DNA of 64,000 nucleotides from Bettongia penicillata ogilbyi (lineage: Eukaryota > Chordata > Mammalia > Diprotodontia > Potoroidae), in contig JAJHZJ010000013.1 of the NCBI GenBank assembly GCA_023548195.1, forward strand, positions 1,311,001-1,375,000. The letters run 5' to 3'. A model generated the notes under the pieces. It was not told the origin of the DNA, did no database searches, and saw only the letters and a program-made list of their open reading frames with translations. The position numbers and the translations under genes were made by a program. Below are positions 63,510 to 64,000 of the stretch, piece by piece; position 1 is the first letter of the stretch; every line of letters starts with the position of its first letter.

Positions 63510-64000
63510 AATAGAAATCTTAAGAAAATCTTAGTTCCACTGTTAGGGAGAGTTAAGTGGGAGACATCTATAACATTCCTTCTCTACTGCCAAGCTTTTC
63601 TTAAGACTGTGAATCTGAACATTAGGCAATTTTTTTCAGTCTTGACTAAAACAGATTAAAGCATATTTAAACAGGTAGATCATTTTTTATAGGTTATTTT
63701 CACAATGCATTCCTCAGAGAAAAGACCTAGGATGACAAAAGAATAATAAATCTTTTTATCACACAGCATCTAACAAAACCCTCTTTAATGACTGGAGAAG
63801 AGAAGGGTAGGACCGAATGTCCACATCTCAAAGAACAAGTGCAAAATAATGCATCAGTATTGGTCAGAAGCTTAAGGAAAGTATTCTACAACTTAAGGTA
63901 AAAGTGAATAATCTGGAGATCAAAGGAAATTTTATAGATGATTAGAAGGAAGGGATATTCCCCATGGGGAAAGGCTACAGAATTTGAGGCTCTCCAATTT
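63510..64000. other. EML5 intron to the window edge
   Basis: AT-rich. No exon or named repeat seen. The gene continues past 64000. Confidence 0.4.

Overview
The window is nuclear DNA from a mammal, almost certainly a marsupial (metatherian). The base composition is AT-rich and exons are short and GT-AG spliced. Interspersed repeats dominate and include a SINE at about 16829-17075 and another at 19195-19405 that I recognise as marsupial types, plus two half-L1 (HAL1) elements. The species cannot be named from the sequence alone.

Two convergent protein-coding genes are present. ZC3H14, on the + strand, encodes the nuclear poly(A)-RNA-binding CCCH zinc-finger protein related to yeast Nab2. It is complete from the ATG at 3391 in a CpG-island promoter to the stop at 52381. 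I place 17 coding exons whose phases join without conflict into a 736-residue protein, the same length as the human protein as I remember it. The last five exons carry five tandem CCCH fingers. EML5, on the - strand, is represented only by its last five coding exons (60966 down to the stop at 57362) and a long AT-rich 3' region. The candidate poly(A) signals of the two genes lie about 100 bp apart near 53000-53105, so the genes are tail to tail.

Layout: 1-3050 is the upstream flank, with a decayed hAT transposase on the - strand (about 265-1330) and an LTR-like insertion (1679-2599). 3060-3940 is the CpG-island promoter and exon 1, with a near-consensus CTCF motif. Intron 2 (4131-16155) holds an old L1 interrupted by two full-length HAL1 elements, each with a target-site duplication. 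16156-25224 carries exons 3-9 with SINEs, a CR1/L3 copy, a 108-bp pure CA tract and a small Y-box (cold-shock domain) pseudogene fragment. Intron 9 (25225-38861) contains L2, SINE and L1 debris and the most interesting object in the window: a 417-bp open reading segment (36581-36997) encoding a coiled coil that resembles LINE ORF1. It is bounded by AG and GT sites in exactly the phase needed to insert 139 codons into ZC3H14. 38862-53030 carries exons 10-17. 53030-57361 is the probable EML5 3' UTR. 57362-64000 carries the EML5 3' exons and a Tigger1-type DNA transposon with a large internal deletion.

The two genes have unrelated biochemistry: ZC3H14 controls poly(A) tails and nuclear RNA quality, and EML5 is a microtubule-associated WD-repeat protein. 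From memory, the convergent neighbourhood matches human chromosome 14q31. All repeat names rest on pattern recognition, not on a database search.
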